From Streptomyces venezuelae (GTDB taxonomy: Bacteria; Actinomycetota; Actinomycetes; Streptomycetales; Streptomycetaceae): DNA of 64,000 nt. Below the pieces are notes generated by a model, which worked only from the letters and a program-made list of their open reading frames with translations, had not been told where the DNA came from and did not search any database. How positions within the stretch are numbered: the stretch's first letter is position 1; the number at the start of each line of letters is the position of its first letter. The translations under genes and the position numbers were made by a program. This document shows positions 24,337 through 33,098 of the stretch, piece by piece. Location: the NCBI RefSeq assembly GCF_008642375.1, contig NZ_CP029194.1:2976001-3040000 (forward strand), in the 5' to 3' direction.

Positions 24337-27111
24337 CTGACTACGACTTTCCGAGAGCTCGGAATCCTTCCCGAGACGGCCGAGGCCCTTGAGGCCGTCG
24401 GTATCGTCAACCCCTTCCCCATCCAGGAGATGACCCTCCCGGTCGCCCTCACCGGCACCGATGTCATCGGCCAGGCCAAGACCGGCACGGGCAAGACCCT
24501 CGGTTTCGGTCTCCCCATCCTGGAGCGCGTGACCGTTCCCGCGGACGTCGAGGCCGGCCGGGCGAAGCCCGAGCAGCTGACCGACGCCCCGCAGGCACTC
24601 GTCGTCGTCCCCACCCGTGAGCTGTGCCAGCAGGTCACCAACGACCTCCTCACCGCCGGCAAGGTGCGCAACGTCCGCGTGCTCGCCATCTACGGCGGCC
24701 GTGCGTACGAGCCGCAGGTCGAGGCGCTGAAGAAGGGCGTCGACGTCGTCGTCGGCACCCCCGGCCGCCTGCTCGACCTGGCCGGCCAGCGCAAGCTCGA
24801 CCTCTCGCACGTCAAGGTCCTCGTCCTGGACGAGGCCGACGAGATGCTCGACCTGGGCTTCCTGCCCGACGTCGAGAAGATCATGAACATGCTTCCGGTG
24901 AAGCGCCAGACCATGCTGTTCTCGGCGACCATGCCGGGCGCGGTCATCGGCCTCGCCCGCCGCTACATGTCGCAGCCGACGCACATCCGCGCCACGTCGC
25001 CCGACGGTGAGGGCGCGACCGTCGCCAACATCAAGCAGCACGTCTACCGCGCGCACAACATGGACAAGCCGGAGATGGTCTCCCGCATCCTCCAGGCCAA
25101 CGGCCGCGGGCTCGCGATGATCTTCTGCCGTACGAAGCGCACGGCGGCCGACATCGCCGAGCAGCTGGAGCGGCGCGGCTTCGCGTCCGGCGCGGTCCAC
25201 GGCGACCTCGGCCAGGGCGCCCGCGAGCAGGCGCTGCGCGCCTTCCGCAACGGCAAGGTGGACGTCCTCGTCTGCACCGATGTCGCCGCCCGCGGCATCG
25301 ACGTCGAGGGTGTCACCCACGTCATCAACTACCAGTCGCCCGAGGACGAGAAGACCTTCCTCCACCGCGTGGGCCGCACCGGCCGCGCCGGTGCGAAGGG
25401 CACGGCCGTGACGCTGGTCGACTGGGACGACATCCCGCGCTGGCAGCTCATCAACAAGGCGCTGGAGCTGGACTTCCACGACCCGGTCGAGACGTACTCC
25501 TCGTCCGCGCACCTCTACGAGGAGCTGGACATCCCGGCGGGCACCAAGGGCATCCTGCCCCGCACCGAGCGGACCCGTGCGGGTCTGGGCGCGGAGGAGC
25601 TGGAGGACCTGGGCGAGCCCGGCGGACGCCGTGGCCGCGGTCCGAAGACCGACCGGCCCGAGCAGACGGAGGAGCGTCCGGCTCGTACGCGGACCCCGCG
25701 TCAGCGCCGGCGCACCCGTGGCGGCAGCGAACTCGGTGACGCCCCGGCGTCGACGGCTCCGGCCACCGCCGTGTCCGCCGCTCCGGCCGCTTCGGTCGCC
25801 GCGGTCGCCTCGGTGACCGAGGACGCCCCGGCCGAGTCCGGTCCGCGCACCCCGCGTCGCCGTCGCCGCACCCGTCCGGGCGGCCCCGGCATCGCGCAGG
25901 TCGCCCAGGCCGCTCCCGTGGCCCAGGTGGCTCCCGTGGCCCAGGCCGCTCCGGTCGTGGAGGCCGCCCCGGTCGCCAAGGCCGATCCGGCCCCCGTCGC
26001 CGAGGAGCCGAAGGCTCCCCGTCGCCGTGCCCGCGCCGCCCGTCCGGAGGCCGTGACGGCCGCGCCCGTCGCCCCGGCCCCCGTGGTCCAGGAGGCTCCC
26101 CCGGCCCCGCGTCGTCGCCGTCCGCGTGTGCGGCCGGTCGAGGACACCGTCTCCTTCCAGACGGTCGAGACCGCCGCAGCCGCCCTGCGGAACGCCCGGG
26201 CCGTCGAGGCGCCTGCCGCCCCGGTCGTCGAGGCCCCCGTGGAGGCCCCGGCGGAGCCGAAGAAGGCGCCGCGTCGCCGGACGGCCAAGAAGGCCGTCGC
26301 GGAGCCGGTCGTCGAGGCCGTCGCCGCTCCGGTGGCCGAGCCGGTCGTCGCCGTCGAGGCCGTCGCCGAGGTCACGGCCGAGGTTCCCGCCCCGCGCCGT
26401 CGCCGCGCGGTCCGGAAGGCCACCAATGACACGGTGACCGTCGAGGCGCCTGCGGCCGAGGCCCCGGTCGCCGAGCCGGTCGTCGAGCCCGTCGCCGCGC
26501 CGGTCGCCGAGGAGGCCCCCAAGGCTCCCCGCGCCCGCCGCACGGCCCGCAGGCCCGCCGGTTCGCCGGTCACGGCCGAGGCCCCGGTGGCCGAGATCGT
26601 CGTCGAGTCCGTCGCGGCCCCGGTGGCCGAGGAGGCTCCCAAGGCCCCGCGTGCCCGCCGTACCGCTCGCAGGCCCGCCGGTTCCCCCGTCACGGTCGAG
26701 GCCCCGGTGGCCGAGGTCGTCGTCGAGGCGGTCGCGGCCCCCGTGGCCGAGCCGGTCGTCGAGCCCGTCGTCGAGGAGGCCCCCAAGGCCGCCAAGGCCC
26801 CGCGTGCCCGCCGTACGACCAAGAAGGCCGCCGCCGAGGTCGTCGCCGAGTCCGTCGAGGCCCCCGTGGCCGAGCCGGTCGCCGAGGAGGCCCCGAAGGC
26901 TCCCCGTCGCCGCACCACGAAGAAGGCCGTCGCCGCCGAGGCGCCCGACGCCTCGGAGCCGAAGAAGCCGACGCGTCGCCGTACGACGAAGAAGGCCGCT
27001 GCCGCCGAGGTCGTCGCCGCGTCCGTCGACGCCCCGGCCGTCGAGGAGGCCCCGAAGGCTCCGCGTCGCCGCACCACGAAGAAGGCGGCGGCGGCTCAGC
27101 CCGAGAGCTGA
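24337..27111 (+). CDS. DEAD-box ATP-dependent RNA helicase with long repetitive C-terminal tail
   Basis: About 924 residues. The helicase core occupies ~1-410: Q motif FPIQEMT, motif I AKTGTGKT, PTREL, TPGR, motif II DEAD, SAT, and motif VI HRVGRTGRAG. It unwinds RNA in ribosome assembly or decay. The tail (~420-924) is low complexity, alternating Ala/Pro/Val/Glu blocks (VAEPVVE, EEAPKAP) with Arg/Lys patches (RRRTTKKA), likely an RNA-binding disordered region. The family begins at TTTFRELGI, which here follows CTG at 24337 with AGAGG 7 nt before it and no ATG, GTG or TTG nearby in frame. CTG therefore seems to be the start codon. Confidence 0.92.
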   Translation: MTTTFRELGILPETAEALEAVGIVNPFPIQEMTLPVALTGTDVIGQAKTGTGKTLGFGLPILERVTVPADVEAGRAKPEQLTDAPQALVVVPTRELCQQVTNDLLTAGKVRNVRVLAIYGGRAYEPQVEALKKGVDVVVGTPGRLLDLAGQRKLDLSHVKVLVLDEADEMLDLGFLPDVEKIMNMLPVKRQTMLFSATMPGAVIGLARRYMSQPTHIRATSPDGEGATVANIKQHVYRAHNMDKPEMVSRILQANGRGLAMIFCRTKRTAADIAEQLERRGFASGAVHGDLGQGAREQALRAFRNGKVDVLVCTDVAARGIDVEGVTHVINYQSPEDEKTFLHRVGRTGRAGAKGTAVTLVDWDDIPRWQLINKALELDFHDPVETYSSSAHLYEELDIPAGTKGILPRTERTRAGLGAEELEDLGEPGGRRGRGPKTDRPEQTEERPARTRTPRQRRRTRGGSELGDAPASTAPATAVSAAPAASVAAVASVTEDAPAESGPRTPRRRRRTRPGGPGIAQVAQAAPVAQVAPVAQAAPVVEAAPVAKADPAPVAEEPKAPRRRARAARPEAVTAAPVAPAPVVQEAPPAPRRRRPRVRPVEDTVSFQTVETAAAALRNARAVEAPAAPVVEAPVEAPAEPKKAPRRRTAKKAVAEPVVEAVAAPVAEPVVAVEAVAEVTAEVPAPRRRRAVRKATNDTVTVEAPAAEAPVAEPVVEPVAAPVAEEAPKAPRARRTARRPAGSPVTAEAPVAEIVVESVAAPVAEEAPKAPRARRTARRPAGSPVTVEAPVAEVVVEAVAAPVAEPVVEPVVEEAPKAAKAPRARRTTKKAAAEVVAESVEAPVAEPVAEEAPKAPRRRTTKKAVAAEAPDASEPKKPTRRRTTKKAAAAEVVAASVDAPAVEEAPKAPRRRTTKKAAAAQPES

Positions 27112-27125
27112 CCCCGCCCCCTCAC

Positions 27126-27168
27126 GGCCGTGCGGCCCGGTCCCTCCCAGGGGCCGGGCCGCACGGCC
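27126..27168 (+). terminator. Terminator of the helicase gene
   Basis: A 15-bp inverted repeat (27126-27140 with 27154-27168) with a 13-nt loop, 14 nt after the helicase stop. Confidence 0.8.
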
Positions 27169-27247
27169 GTTCTCGTCGGCCGCTCCGCACGGCCGCCGGT
27201 CCCCGGCGCCTGCGTCGCGTCCCCGCTCACGCCGTTACAGTCCAGAT

Positions 27248-28138
27248 ATGAGCAAGCCCCGTTCCCTCGCACTGCCGCCTCGCACCCGTGCCCGCCGCCT
27301 GGTGACCGCGCGGGGCGACTTCGCCGTCCTCGACGCGACTCCCGAGGGCGAGCGGCGCGGGACGGTGCTGCTGCTGCCCGGGTACACCGGCAGCAAGGAG
27401 GACTTCCTGGCACTGCTCGGGCCGCTGAGCGAGGCCGGGTACCGTGCCGTCGCGGTGGACGGGCGGGGCCAGCACGAGAGCCCGGGCCCGCGCGGCCGGG
27501 CCGCCTACCGGCGCAGGGCGCTCGCGCTCGACGTGGTCGCGCAGGCCGCCGCCCTCGGGGACGGCCCCGTCCATCTGCTCGGCCACTCGTTCGGCGGCCT
27601 CGTCGCCCGCGCCGCGGCGACGCTCGCGCCCCGGGCGTTCCGCTCGCTCACCCTGCTCTCCTCGGGGCCCGGCCGGGTCGCGCGACCCCAGCGGATCCGG
27701 GTCCGGGTGCTGCGCGGCTCGCTGGCGCTGCTGTCGAAGGAGCGGGTCTGGCAGGCGACGCGCTGGCTGGACAGCCGGGGCGAGGAGCCGGGCGCGGTCG
27801 ACGCACCGGAGCTCGTGCGCTTCCTGCGGCGGCGCTGGATGCGGACCCGGATCGCCCAGCTCTCGGGCGCCGGCCGGCTGCTCCTGAAGGACCCGGACGG
27901 CACGGCGGAGCTGCTCGCACTGCGGATGCCGCTGCACATCGCGTACGGGGCGGACGAGATGGTCTGGCCCCCGGCGGAGCTGGCCGCGGCGGCGGCCCGC
28001 ACCGGCGCGCACCACACGGTGGTCGAGGGCGCGGGCCACTCCCCGAACGTGTCGCACCCGCGCGAGCTGACGGACCGGCTCACCGGCTTCTGGGAGCGGG
28101 CCGCAGCCCGCGCGGAAGCCGGCGCCGCAGCACCGTAG
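27248..28138 (+). CDS. Alpha/beta hydrolase
   Basis: 296 residues. Motifs are LLPGYTGSKED (oxyanion loop), GHSFGG (nucleophile Ser ~116), a late Asp in YGADEMV and the His in GAGHSPNV. No signal peptide. ATG 27248 follows TACAGT (27236-27241) by 6 nt with no Shine-Dalgarno, so it is probably translated from a leaderless message. Convergent with the NYN gene 21 nt away. Specific substrate unknown. Confidence 0.9.
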   Translation: MSKPRSLALPPRTRARRLVTARGDFAVLDATPEGERRGTVLLLPGYTGSKEDFLALLGPLSEAGYRAVAVDGRGQHESPGPRGRAAYRRRALALDVVAQAAALGDGPVHLLGHSFGGLVARAAATLAPRAFRSLTLLSSGPGRVARPQRIRVRVLRGSLALLSKERVWQATRWLDSRGEEPGAVDAPELVRFLRRRWMRTRIAQLSGAGRLLLKDPDGTAELLALRMPLHIAYGADEMVWPPAELAAAAARTGAHHTVVEGAGHSPNVSHPRELTDRLTGFWERAAARAEAGAAAP

Positions 28139-28159
28139 GGAAGGCCCCCGCCCCGTCCT

Positions 28160-29149
28160 TCAGTACTGCGTCTTGAGGTGCTGCCAGAAGCCGTCCCGCA
28201 AGGCGCGTCGCAGGGAGGCGTGCCCGCGCAGGGAGCGGCTGAGCAGGCGCTCCGCCTCGACGAGCAGGTCCTGGTCGACGGGGCCCGGGAGGTAGGGGGC
28301 GCCGGGCAGGAGCTCGGCGAGGCGGTCCCGGCCGCGCTCGGCGAGCCAGGTCGCGGCGATCTGGGCGCCGACGAAGCGGACCTCCTCGCGGGAGGGCGGC
28401 GGCTCGCCCTCGTTCTCGTACGTCGTGACGGGGCGGCGGGTGACGTACGGGCGGCAGAAGTCGAGCTCGAAGGTGCGCTGGCTGTCGACCTCCCAGAGCA
28501 GTGCCTCGGCCTGGTTGCGGCCCTCGGCCGCCTCGATGCCCCAGAGGTGGACGCGGGCCCCGTAGCCCTGCGCGGCCTCGACGGCCGAGACGAGGTCCTC
28601 GTCGCCGCCGACGAGGGCGGCGTCGCTGATGGCGCGGTGGCGGGCGAGGGACTCCAGATCGGTGCGGATCAGGGAGTCGACGCCCTTCTGCTGGTTGTTG
28701 GCGTTGAGGTTGCCGAGGCGCACCTTGACGTCGGGCAGCTCTGCGATGGCCTGCTGCTCGGGGGTGTGGATACGGCGCCGGGCGCCGTCGTACCAGTAGA
28801 CGCGGAGCAGTCTGCTGTCCGCGAAGATCGTGCGGGCCTTGTCGATGAAGGCCTCGATCAGGCCCTCGGCGTCGAGGTCGAAAGAGCGCCGGTCCTCGGT
28901 GCCCGTCACCAGCAACCCGGCCGCAGCATGGACGTAACCCGCGTCGACGAAGATGGCGTGGGTGGACGGGGTCTTGGCCACCTCGGCCAGCATCCGCTGG
29001 AGAAGTTCGTTGGTGCGCTCCACACGGGCGTCGAGCGTGTTCAGGCGGGCGTCGAGCGCATGGGCGTCGGTGGGCACGTCGGCGAGTGCGCCGGTGGTGA
29101 CGTCGGCGGGTGCTTCGGCGGGTGCGGGGGTGGTCTCTGCGTCGTTCAT
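28160..29149 (-). CDS. NYN-domain (PIN-like) putative ribonuclease
   Basis: 329 residues. A short acidic N-terminus with a coiled region (~25-55, ARLNTLDARVERTNELL) precedes the NYN domain (~60-230). Acidic residues that would bind metal are in IFVDAGYV, GVDSLIRTDLE and VGGDEDLVSAVE. NYN proteins are nucleases of the PIN fold acting on RNA. A C-terminal helical region follows. ATG 29149 is used; a GTG at 29188 is in frame with GGAGG only 2 nt away, so it is less likely. The gene is divergent from a small stress-type gene. Confidence 0.85.
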   Translation of the reverse strand: MNDAETTPAPAEAPADVTTGALADVPTDAHALDARLNTLDARVERTNELLQRMLAEVAKTPSTHAIFVDAGYVHAAAGLLVTGTEDRRSFDLDAEGLIEAFIDKARTIFADSRLLRVYWYDGARRRIHTPEQQAIAELPDVKVRLGNLNANNQQKGVDSLIRTDLESLARHRAISDAALVGGDEDLVSAVEAAQGYGARVHLWGIEAAEGRNQAEALLWEVDSQRTFELDFCRPYVTRRPVTTYENEGEPPPSREEVRFVGAQIAATWLAERGRDRLAELLPGAPYLPGPVDQDLLVEAERLLSRSLRGHASLRRALRDGFWQHLKTQY

Positions 29150-29239
29150 ACGGGGCTCATTCTCCGCCGCCCCGGGCCCTGCCGCCACACCCTCCTACCC
29201 GCCAGTAGTTAGCCATCCGAAAATTTTCTTTAGCGTAGG

Positions 29240-29265
29240 GAATGTTTTCCACCTGCACCTCGTTG
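29240..29265 (+). promoter_or_regulatory. Sigma-R type promoter of the 50-residue protein gene
   Basis: GGAAT (29240-29244), exactly 18 nt, then GTT (29263-29265), in an A/T-richer intergenic stretch. Predicted transcription start near 29272, leaving a leader of ~53 nt. Confidence 0.6.
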
Positions 29266-29324
29266 GACACCTACGTAACGCAGTTCTCCAACAGGAGGAT
29301 CAACTCAGACGAAGGGAGAAGCCC

Positions 29325-29477
29325 TTGCGCTTCGAAATCCTGCGCCTCGACGACATCGACGGCACGCCCGTCGACAGCACGGTCGTGGACGCCGCCTCCG
29401 TCAATCGGATCGTGCAGCAGGCCGCCGCGATCGGCCAGCGCATCTGGATCCGCCCCGCCGAGACCTCGGCCTCGTAA
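29325..29477 (+). CDS. Small conserved protein (50 residues), unknown function
   Basis: TTG start with GGGAGA 6 nt upstream. The protein begins (M)RFEILRLDDIDGTPVDSTVV and ends IRPAETSAS, has no Cys and no membrane segment, and looks like a small folded alpha/beta protein. I recall close homologues in other Streptomyces without a known role. A sigma-R type promoter upstream and a strong terminator downstream make it a complete single-gene unit, possibly part of the thiol oxidative stress response. Confidence 0.75.
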   Translation: MRFEILRLDDIDGTPVDSTVVDAASVNRIVQQAAAIGQRIWIRPAETSAS

Positions 29478-29501
29478 CAGGCCGGGTCCACCAAACGCAC
29501 C

Positions 29502-29547
29502 GCGCCCCCGCACGGACTCCGCAGCAGCGGAATCCGTACGGGGGCGC
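29502..29547. terminator. Hairpin terminator between convergent genes
   Basis: A long inverted repeat (29502-29522 with 29527-29547) with one mismatch and a 4-nt loop (AGCA), between the small gene and the MarC gene. Confidence 0.85.
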
Positions 29548-29565
29548 AGTGGTTCCTCCCGCGGC

Positions 29566-30171
29566 TCAGGCCCCCTGGACGACCTGGGTGACGCCGTTGA
29601 TGATCTGCTGCACCGCGATGGCGGAGAGCATCATGCCGGCGAGACGGGTCACCAGGACCACGCCGCCGTCCTTGATGACCCGGATGATCACCAGCGAGTA
29701 GCGCATGGTCAGCCAGAGCACGACGTGCATGGCGACGATGGCGGCCCAGACGGAGACCTGCGAGGCGACGCTGTCGGCGTGCTGCACCGCGAGGATGACC
29801 GAGACGATCGCACCCGGCCCGGCGAGCAGCGGCATGCCGAGCGGCACCAGGGCGACGTTCACGTCCTTGGTCTGCTTCGGCTCGTCGGTCTTGCCGGTCA
29901 GCAGGTCGAGCGCGATGAGCAGCAGGAGCAGACCACCCGCGATCATCAGCGCGGGGACGGAGACGTGCAGGTAGTCCAGGATCTGCTGCCCGAGCAGGCC
30001 GAAGACGGTGATGACGCCGAAGGCCACGGCGACGGCCTGCCAGGCCATGCGGCGCTGGACCTTGGCCGGCCGGCCGGAGGTGAGGGCGAGGAAGATCGGC
30101 GTGATCCCCGGGGGATCCATGATCACGAAGAGGGTCAGGAACAGCGAGCCGAAGACGGCGACGTCGAACAC
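29566..30171 (-). CDS. MarC family integral membrane protein
   Basis: 201 residues and six hydrophobic helices. Family features are FVIMDPPGITPIF near the start and PLLAGPGAI at ~116-124, the two Pro-Gly motifs shared by MarC/UPF0056 proteins. Despite the name, the family is not proven to confer multiple antibiotic resistance; a transport role is assumed. GTG start. The 400-bp upstream region has no gene. Confidence 0.92.
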   Translation of the reverse strand: MFDVAVFGSLFLTLFVIMDPPGITPIFLALTSGRPAKVQRRMAWQAVAVAFGVITVFGLLGQQILDYLHVSVPALMIAGGLLLLLIALDLLTGKTDEPKQTKDVNVALVPLGMPLLAGPGAIVSVILAVQHADSVASQVSVWAAIVAMHVVLWLTMRYSLVIIRVIKDGGVVLVTRLAGMMLSAIAVQQIINGVTQVVQGA

Positions 30172-30571
30172 GGTGGGGTGCCTTGCGGGAGAGGTCGAAC
30201 GGTGGGGTGTGGGTCACCGCTGCCGGAATGTGGTGTTCCGTCAGCGGGCCGACGCGGGTACGTCCCCCACGGGGCGCGGAGCCGCGCGGGGTGACGTGAA
30301 CGGGTACGGGTGGGGGCCGCCCGGGACCCTCTCGGGGCCCGGTGACCGGGTCGGGGCGCGGGACTCCGCACCGCCCTGGCGGGGCCGGCGCGGGCGCGGG
30401 TCGTGCGGATCGTCACGACCGGATCGGACCGGACGGACCGGACCGCCCGACCGGACCGGACGGACCTCCGTGGCCATCCGTTCCGGACAGCCGGCGAAGG
30501 CCGTGGGGCCTCGCGGCCCTCGGGCATCAGCCCTCCGGCCTCGGAGCTCGGCCCCTCAGGCCCCCCAGGGG
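30172..30571. other. Gene-free region with GACCGGA-type short repeats
   Basis: No ORF here has a believable start and codon pattern. The notable feature is five copies of ACCGGA between 30418 and 30460, interleaved with CGGACGG-like units, which could be a protein-binding array or simple-sequence slippage. The marC promoter must lie within this stretch, but no clear -10 was seen. Confidence 0.5.
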
Positions 30572-31435
30572 CTAGGCGGCGGCTCCCCCCGTGCCGGGGA
30601 CCGCGAAGGCCCCTGTGGCACGGCGGATGATCTCGCCGTAGATCTCGGGGTCGGTGGTGCAGTCGCCGGGGCGACAGGTCTTGCGGCTGCCGTGGTAGTC
30701 GCTGGAGCCCGTGACCAGCAGCCCGAGCTCCTTCGCGAGCCCGCGCAGCCGGGCGCGCGTCGCCTCGTCGTGGTCCATGTGGTCGACCTCGATGCCGTCG
30801 AGTCCGGCGTCTGCCAGCCGGGCTATCGCCGTCTCCGGCACGACCTCGCCGCGCTTGACGGCGAGCGGGTGCGCGAAGACGGTGACCCCGCCGGCGGCCT
30901 TGACCAGGCGGATCGCCTCGAAGGGGTCCAGCTCGTGCTTCCCGACGTGGGCCCGGCCGCCGTCGGCGAGCCAGTCGGGCGTGAAGGCCCCGGACACGTC
31001 CCGTACGACTCCGAGCTCGACGAGCGCCTCGGCGACGTGCGGGCGGCCGACGGAGCCGTCGCCGGCGATCCGGGCGACCTGCTCCCAGGTGACGGGGACG
31101 CCGAGCTCCTGGAGCTTGCCGACCATGGCGCGGGCGCGCGGCACGCGGTCGTCCCGGACGAGCTCACGCTCGGCGAGGAGCGCGGGCTCCTCCGGGTCGA
31201 AGAGGTACGCGAGCATGTGCAGCCCGACGCCGTCGAGCCGGCAGGACAGTTCGGCGCCGGTGACGAGGGTCAGCCCCTCGGGCAGTGCGCTGATCGCCTC
31301 TGCGTGGCCGCGGGTGGTGTCGTGGTCCGTCAGCGCGACGACGTCGAGCCCGGCGGCGGCCGCGTTCCTGACGAGTTCGGCCGGCGAGTCCGTGCCGTCG
31401 GAAGCCGTGGAGTGGGTGTGCAGATCGATGCGCAC
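30572..31435 (-). CDS. PHP-domain phosphoesterase (RNase AM / nucleoside bisphosphate phosphatase type)
   Basis: 287 residues. PHP metal-binding motifs in order: DLHTHSTASDG (4-14), TDHDTTRGH (~36-44), GAELSC, HPLAVKRGE (~194) and SSDYHG (~247). The family (TrpH/YciV) removes phosphate from 3',5'-nucleotides or trims RNA 5' ends, using three metal ions. GTG start, cytosolic. Its 5' neighbour on the same strand is the DUF6758 gene, ~96 nt away. Confidence 0.92.
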   Translation of the reverse strand: MRIDLHTHSTASDGTDSPAELVRNAAAAGLDVVALTDHDTTRGHAEAISALPEGLTLVTGAELSCRLDGVGLHMLAYLFDPEEPALLAERELVRDDRVPRARAMVGKLQELGVPVTWEQVARIAGDGSVGRPHVAEALVELGVVRDVSGAFTPDWLADGGRAHVGKHELDPFEAIRLVKAAGGVTVFAHPLAVKRGEVVPETAIARLADAGLDGIEVDHMDHDEATRARLRGLAKELGLLVTGSSDYHGSRKTCRPGDCTTDPEIYGEIIRRATGAFAVPGTGGAAA

Positions 31436-31531
31436 GACGCGGTACTCCGGGGGCTCGACACGGACGAGGGACGCTTCAGCATAACGGGCGAATCGAACAG
31501 CCTTGTACGGATCCGGCCCCCCGGTCGCCCG

Positions 31532-32170
31532 TTACTTCAGCAGCCTCGGGGTGAGCGCGCCGCACGGCAGGAGCTCGACCTCGGCGCCCGCGTCCCGCAG
31601 GTCCGTCAGGACCAGCTCGTCGTACATCAGGAGGCCGGACTGCTCGGGCCAGACGATCGCCCACAGCCAGAGGCCGCGCGCCTCCCCCGCGAAGACCGCC
31701 CGGTCCTGCGGGGTACCGGTGACGTGCCACAGCGGGGTGGGGCGTCCGGCGGCGAGGACCTTCGCCTGGGGCGGCTTGTCGATGGCCATGCCGGAGCCGG
31801 GATCGAGGCCGTCGATGCCGGCGTACCGCGCGCCGAGTCCGACGCCGAGCTCCTCGGCGACCAGGAGCAGCTCACCGATCCCGCCGAGCGGGCCGGGGCC
31901 CGAGCAGGCGACGGCGGTCGCGCGTCCGCCGCTGCGGTCGTCGCCCGCGTACGTGACTCCGGTGAAGAGCCAGCCGACGGGCAGGGGCCACGGCATCCAC
32001 ACCGGGACGTGGGACCGGGCCACCACGACACCGAGGGCCTCGACGCTGGGTGGGATCACGGGCTGGAGCGGGTGCACCGAGCCGTGCACGTCACACTGCC
32101 AGGAGTCGGCGAAGAGACCGGGCGCTCTGACCCTGCCACCGCACTTCGGACAACTGGGTTCGCCCCTCAT
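31532..32170 (-). CDS. DUF6758 family protein with N-terminal zinc ribbon
   Basis: About 212 residues. The N-terminus has CPKCGG (7-12), then a Cys and His in WQCDVHG, making a likely zinc-binding site. The rest is a globular domain rich in Trp and Pro (VWMPWPLPVGW). I recall this as a Streptomyces-conserved family with no known function. ATG 32170 fits the family start MRGEPSC; a TTG at 32179 is also in frame. It follows the SUFU-domain gene on the same strand. Confidence 0.85.
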   Translation of the reverse strand: MRGEPSCPKCGGRVRAPGLFADSWQCDVHGSVHPLQPVIPPSVEALGVVVARSHVPVWMPWPLPVGWLFTGVTYAGDDRSGGRATAVACSGPGPLGGIGELLLVAEELGVGLGARYAGIDGLDPGSGMAIDKPPQAKVLAAGRPTPLWHVTGTPQDRAVFAGEARGLWLWAIVWPEQSGLLMYDELVLTDLRDAGAEVELLPCGALTPRLLK

Positions 32171-32279
32171 AGGGCTCAACGGTCCTACCCCTCGGGCCCC
32201 GCGTCAAGGACGGCCCGCGGACGATCACCCGTCCGGCCCGGGCCGTTCACCCGCCGCTCACCCGCCGCGCCGCCCGGCC

Positions 32280-32864
32280 TCAGTCCAGGCTCACGGACCC
32301 CCGCAGCGGATCGCGCAGATCCGTGCCCCGGGCCAGCCAGCGCTCCTCCAGCGCCTGCGCCCCGTGCACCCGCTTCCACGCCGCCTCGTTCGGGGTCATC
32401 GGGAGCAGCGGCAGGAAGCGGACCGGGTCGAGCGGCTCGTCCAGCTCCAGGTCCTCCACGAGGCCGCCGGACCCGGCGACCAGGACCGAGCTGAAGGAGG
32501 CGCCGGGCCAGAGGGGCTCACCCACGTCGAGCGAGGCGCCGGGGGCCACGACCACGCCCTCGACCTGCGGGGTGGAGGCGAGCACGGCGAGCGGGCGCAG
32601 CACCTTGTCGGTGTCGGCGAGGCCGGCCCGTACGGTGAGGACGAGCTCCGCGCGCGGGCCCTTCACGGGGTCGGCGAGGGTGGCGGTCGGATCGGCCATC
32701 GGCGAGGCGGACATCCCGAGGGTCGCGTACCGCACGAGATCGCCGTCGACGAAGCGGAGCACCTCGATCCGATCGGTGCCGAGGAACGTCACCGCGGCCC
32801 GCGCGTCCGGTTCGCCGAGCGCCGTCCGCAGCCGGGCCTCGACCAGAGCAAGAACTTCTCCCAT
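32280..32864 (-). CDS. Suppressor of fused (SUFU) domain protein
   Basis: 194 residues matching the bacterial SUFU-like domain, with the typical RIEVLRFVDGD, GPRAELVLTVR and late WPGASFSSVLVAG, LPLLPMTPNEAAW. Bacterial members are found near toxin/immunity and housekeeping loci; none of that context is visible here, so the role is unknown. ATG 32864 follows TATGCT (32871-32876) by 6 nt, suggesting a leaderless start; the in-frame codon at 32897 is less likely. It is divergent from the corA leader. Confidence 0.85.
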   Translation of the reverse strand: MGEVLALVEARLRTALGEPDARAAVTFLGTDRIEVLRFVDGDLVRYATLGMSASPMADPTATLADPVKGPRAELVLTVRAGLADTDKVLRPLAVLASTPQVEGVVVAPGASLDVGEPLWPGASFSSVLVAGSGGLVEDLELDEPLDPVRFLPLLPMTPNEAAWKRVHGAQALEERWLARGTDLRDPLRGSVSLD

Positions 32865-33017
32865 GACCTGAGCATAAAGCGCGTATGGAACGGGCAAAGT
32901 CAGGGATTGACCCTCTGTCGGCTGATAGTCTTGGCCGCTGGTCGGGAGTCACGAACTCCTGATTACTCGTCACACGTCATCCCTCAAGGGGGACCGGCCG
33001 GAGGAGGTGGGGCTGCG

Positions 33018-33095
33018 ATGGACCGAAGTCGGTCGGGCAGTACCAGTCGCTCTTCCGCCCCGCACCCGAGCCCGGTGCGCTTCTCCCTCCGGTGA
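33018..33095 (+). CDS. Short upstream ORF (25 codons) before corA
   Basis: ATG 33018 preceded by GGAGGAGG at 10 nt, one of the strongest ribosome sites in the window. It encodes a Ser/Arg/Pro-rich peptide beginning MDRSRSGSTSRSS and ending SPVRFSLR. A stable hairpin begins 4 nt after its stop. The arrangement recalls proline/arginine-containing leader peptides that sense Mg2+ ahead of enterobacterial mgtA and corA, but there is no sequence homology to claim. The protein itself may be of no importance beyond translation. Confidence 0.55.
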   Translation: MDRSRSGSTSRSSAPHPSPVRFSLR

Positions 33096-33098
33096 CCC

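Noticed and set aside
30172-30571. A protein-coding gene in the space before marC
   Set aside because: Frames here have no ribosome site and lack coding bias; the repeats explain the open stretches.
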